Shown: piece by piece, positions 5,671-6,331 of the stretch
Position numbering within the stretch: the first letter of the stretch is position 1
Layout of the letters: each line of letters starts with the position of its first letter
From: CBDUBU01 sp965365465
GTDB taxonomy: Bacteria; Bacteroidota; Rhodothermia; Rhodothermales; DASSAV01
Direction of reading: 5' to 3'
DNA: 6,331 bases
Assembly (NCBI GenBank): GCA_965365465.1
Contig: CBDUBU010000243.1
Location: 1-6,331 of the forward strand
Translations under genes and position numbers: made by a program
The notes under the pieces: generated by a model
Told to the model about the DNA's origin: nothing
What the model saw: only the letters and a program-made list of their open reading frames with translations
Databases searched by the model: none

Positions 5671-6261
5671 TTAGCTGCCGGAAGGCGGTGCGTAGAGCCG
5701 GTGGGTTTCGATGTACGCCAGCACGGCGGGTGGGACGAGGTAGCGGATCGAGCGTCCGGCGCGGCGCCGGGCGCGGATCGCTTCGGCGGAGATCTCCAGC
5801 AGGGGAGCGTCGGCGAAATGCACGCGGGCTTGCGGGACCGGCGCCGTGGAGGCCGGTGCGCCGGGGCGGCGGTAGACGATGAGCGGGACGCGGCGCACGA
5901 TTTCCTCCGGCGCGCGCCACGAGCCGAGCTGCGCCAGGCTATCGCCGCCGAGCATCAGGTGAAAGGCGTTATCAGGGTGCGCCTCCTGAAGCGCCCGGAT
6001 GGTGTCTATGGTGTATGATAGCCCTTCGCGGCGCACTTCGATGTCGGAAACGGCAAAGGCATCGTGGCCTGCCGTGGCTAGCTGCACCATCTCCATGCGG
6101 CGCTCGACAGGAGCCAGACCGGCGCTTGCCTTGTGCGGGGGCAGCCGGCCTGGAATCCAGAGGACGCGGTCCAGCCCGAACTGGTCGCGGATCGTTTCTG
6201 CGACGATGAGGTGGGCGAGGTGCGGCGGGTTAAACGAGCCGCCGAAAAGTCCAACGTTCAT
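5671..6261 (-). CDS. nadD: Nicotinate-nucleotide adenylyltransferase
   Basis: This cytoplasmic enzyme couples nicotinate mononucleotide and ATP to give deamido-NAD and pyrophosphate, the penultimate step of NAD synthesis. The 196 residues are the normal family length. The N-terminal nucleotidyltransferase motif GGSFNPPHLAHL (7-18) holds the HxxH pair H14 and H17. PPHK (41-44) and SYTIDTI (82-88) are family landmarks, GGDSL (105-109) replaces the more common GADS form, and the C-terminal ISAEAIRARRRAGRSIRYLV (157-176) is the second ATP-binding signature. The ATG at 6261-6259 begins MNVGLFGGSF as expected. The gene lies 4 bp after the stop of the preceding minus-strand gene and is almost certainly translated from the same mRNA. 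A weak AGGA lies 14 nt before the ATG. Confidence 0.97.
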   Translation of the reverse strand: MNVGLFGGSFNPPHLAHLIVAETIRDQFGLDRVLWIPGRLPPHKASAGLAPVERRMEMVQLATAGHDAFAVSDIEVRREGLSYTIDTIRALQEAHPDNAFHLMLGGDSLAQLGSWRAPEEIVRRVPLIVYRRPGAPASTAPVPQARVHFADAPLLEISAEAIRARRRAGRSIRYLVPPAVLAYIETHRLYAPPSGS

Positions 6262-6265
6262 CGCA

Positions 6266-6331
6266 TCAGGACTTTTCCTGTTCGGCCAGGGGGGCGGCGG
6301 GTTCGGCTATCCGCTCCAGCCGCTCCTGGAC
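6266..6331 (-). CDS. C-terminal end of an upstream gene (possibly guanylate kinase), partial
   Basis: Twenty-one codons ending in TGA (6268-6266) read VQERLERIAEPAAPLAEQEKS and run off the right edge of the window. The tail is charged, Ala/Pro-rich and without a recognisable motif, so the sequence alone gives no function. The guess of guanylate kinase (gmk) rests only on the frequent gmk-nadD adjacency in Bacteroidota. The 4-bp spacing to nadD supports a shared operon. The reading frame itself is likely real, because it is in phase, uninterrupted and tightly placed; the name is weak. Confidence 0.5.
   Translation of the reverse strand, partial: VQERLERIAEPAAPLAEQEKS

Noticed and set aside
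3977..5920. 647-codon minus-strand open frame opposite the MATE gene and crossing into nadD territory
   Set aside because: The plus-strand MATE gene is clear. The antisense product is a low-complexity Arg/His/Gln/Pro-rich sequence without a family, typical of GC-rich shadow frames.

Overview
The window reads as ordinary chromosomal DNA from a GC-rich bacterium. I think a Bacteroidota/Rhodothermota-type organism is the best fit. The Met-tRNA formyltransferase has wording typical of that group (VVAFRILPPEV, RGLSPHPGAWT), none of the genes has a convincing Shine-Dalgarno site, and a short gene end precedes nadD where that group often has gmk. This placement is inference from sequence style, not a database result.

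Layout from left to right: fmt (minus, complete, residues 1-306); a 787-bp non-coding stretch (922-1708) full of direct repeats and small hairpins; a membrane-anchored endonuclease/exonuclease/phosphatase (EEP) family protein (plus); a classical short-chain dehydrogenase/reductase (minus), convergent with it across only 15 bp; a 507-bp divergent intergenic region (3608-4114) that is AT-rich on its left side and carries palindromes; a MATE-family multidrug/Na+ antiporter (plus); nadD (minus), convergent with MATE across 23 bp; and the last 21 codons of another minus-strand gene, 4 bp upstream of nadD.

The genes do not form one pathway. fmt (initiator tRNA formylation) and nadD (NAD synthesis) are housekeeping. 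nadD is probably co-transcribed with the gene that ends at 6266. The EEP, SDR and MATE genes look like independent single-gene units in alternating orientation. Both divergent gaps are long and both convergent gaps are very short, so regulatory content should be concentrated at 922-1708 and 3608-4114.

I see no convincing undescribed system. The most notable non-genic signal is the repeat cluster at about 1199-1602: two roughly 89-bp diverged direct copies exactly 216 bp apart, each with a conserved GTCGC-GCA-GCGAC hairpin, which looks like a dispersed intergenic (REP-like) repeat family. The second is a pair of CTGCC/GGCAG palindromes upstream of the MATE gene. Two long ORFs antisense to fmt and to MATE are judged to be GC-driven shadows.
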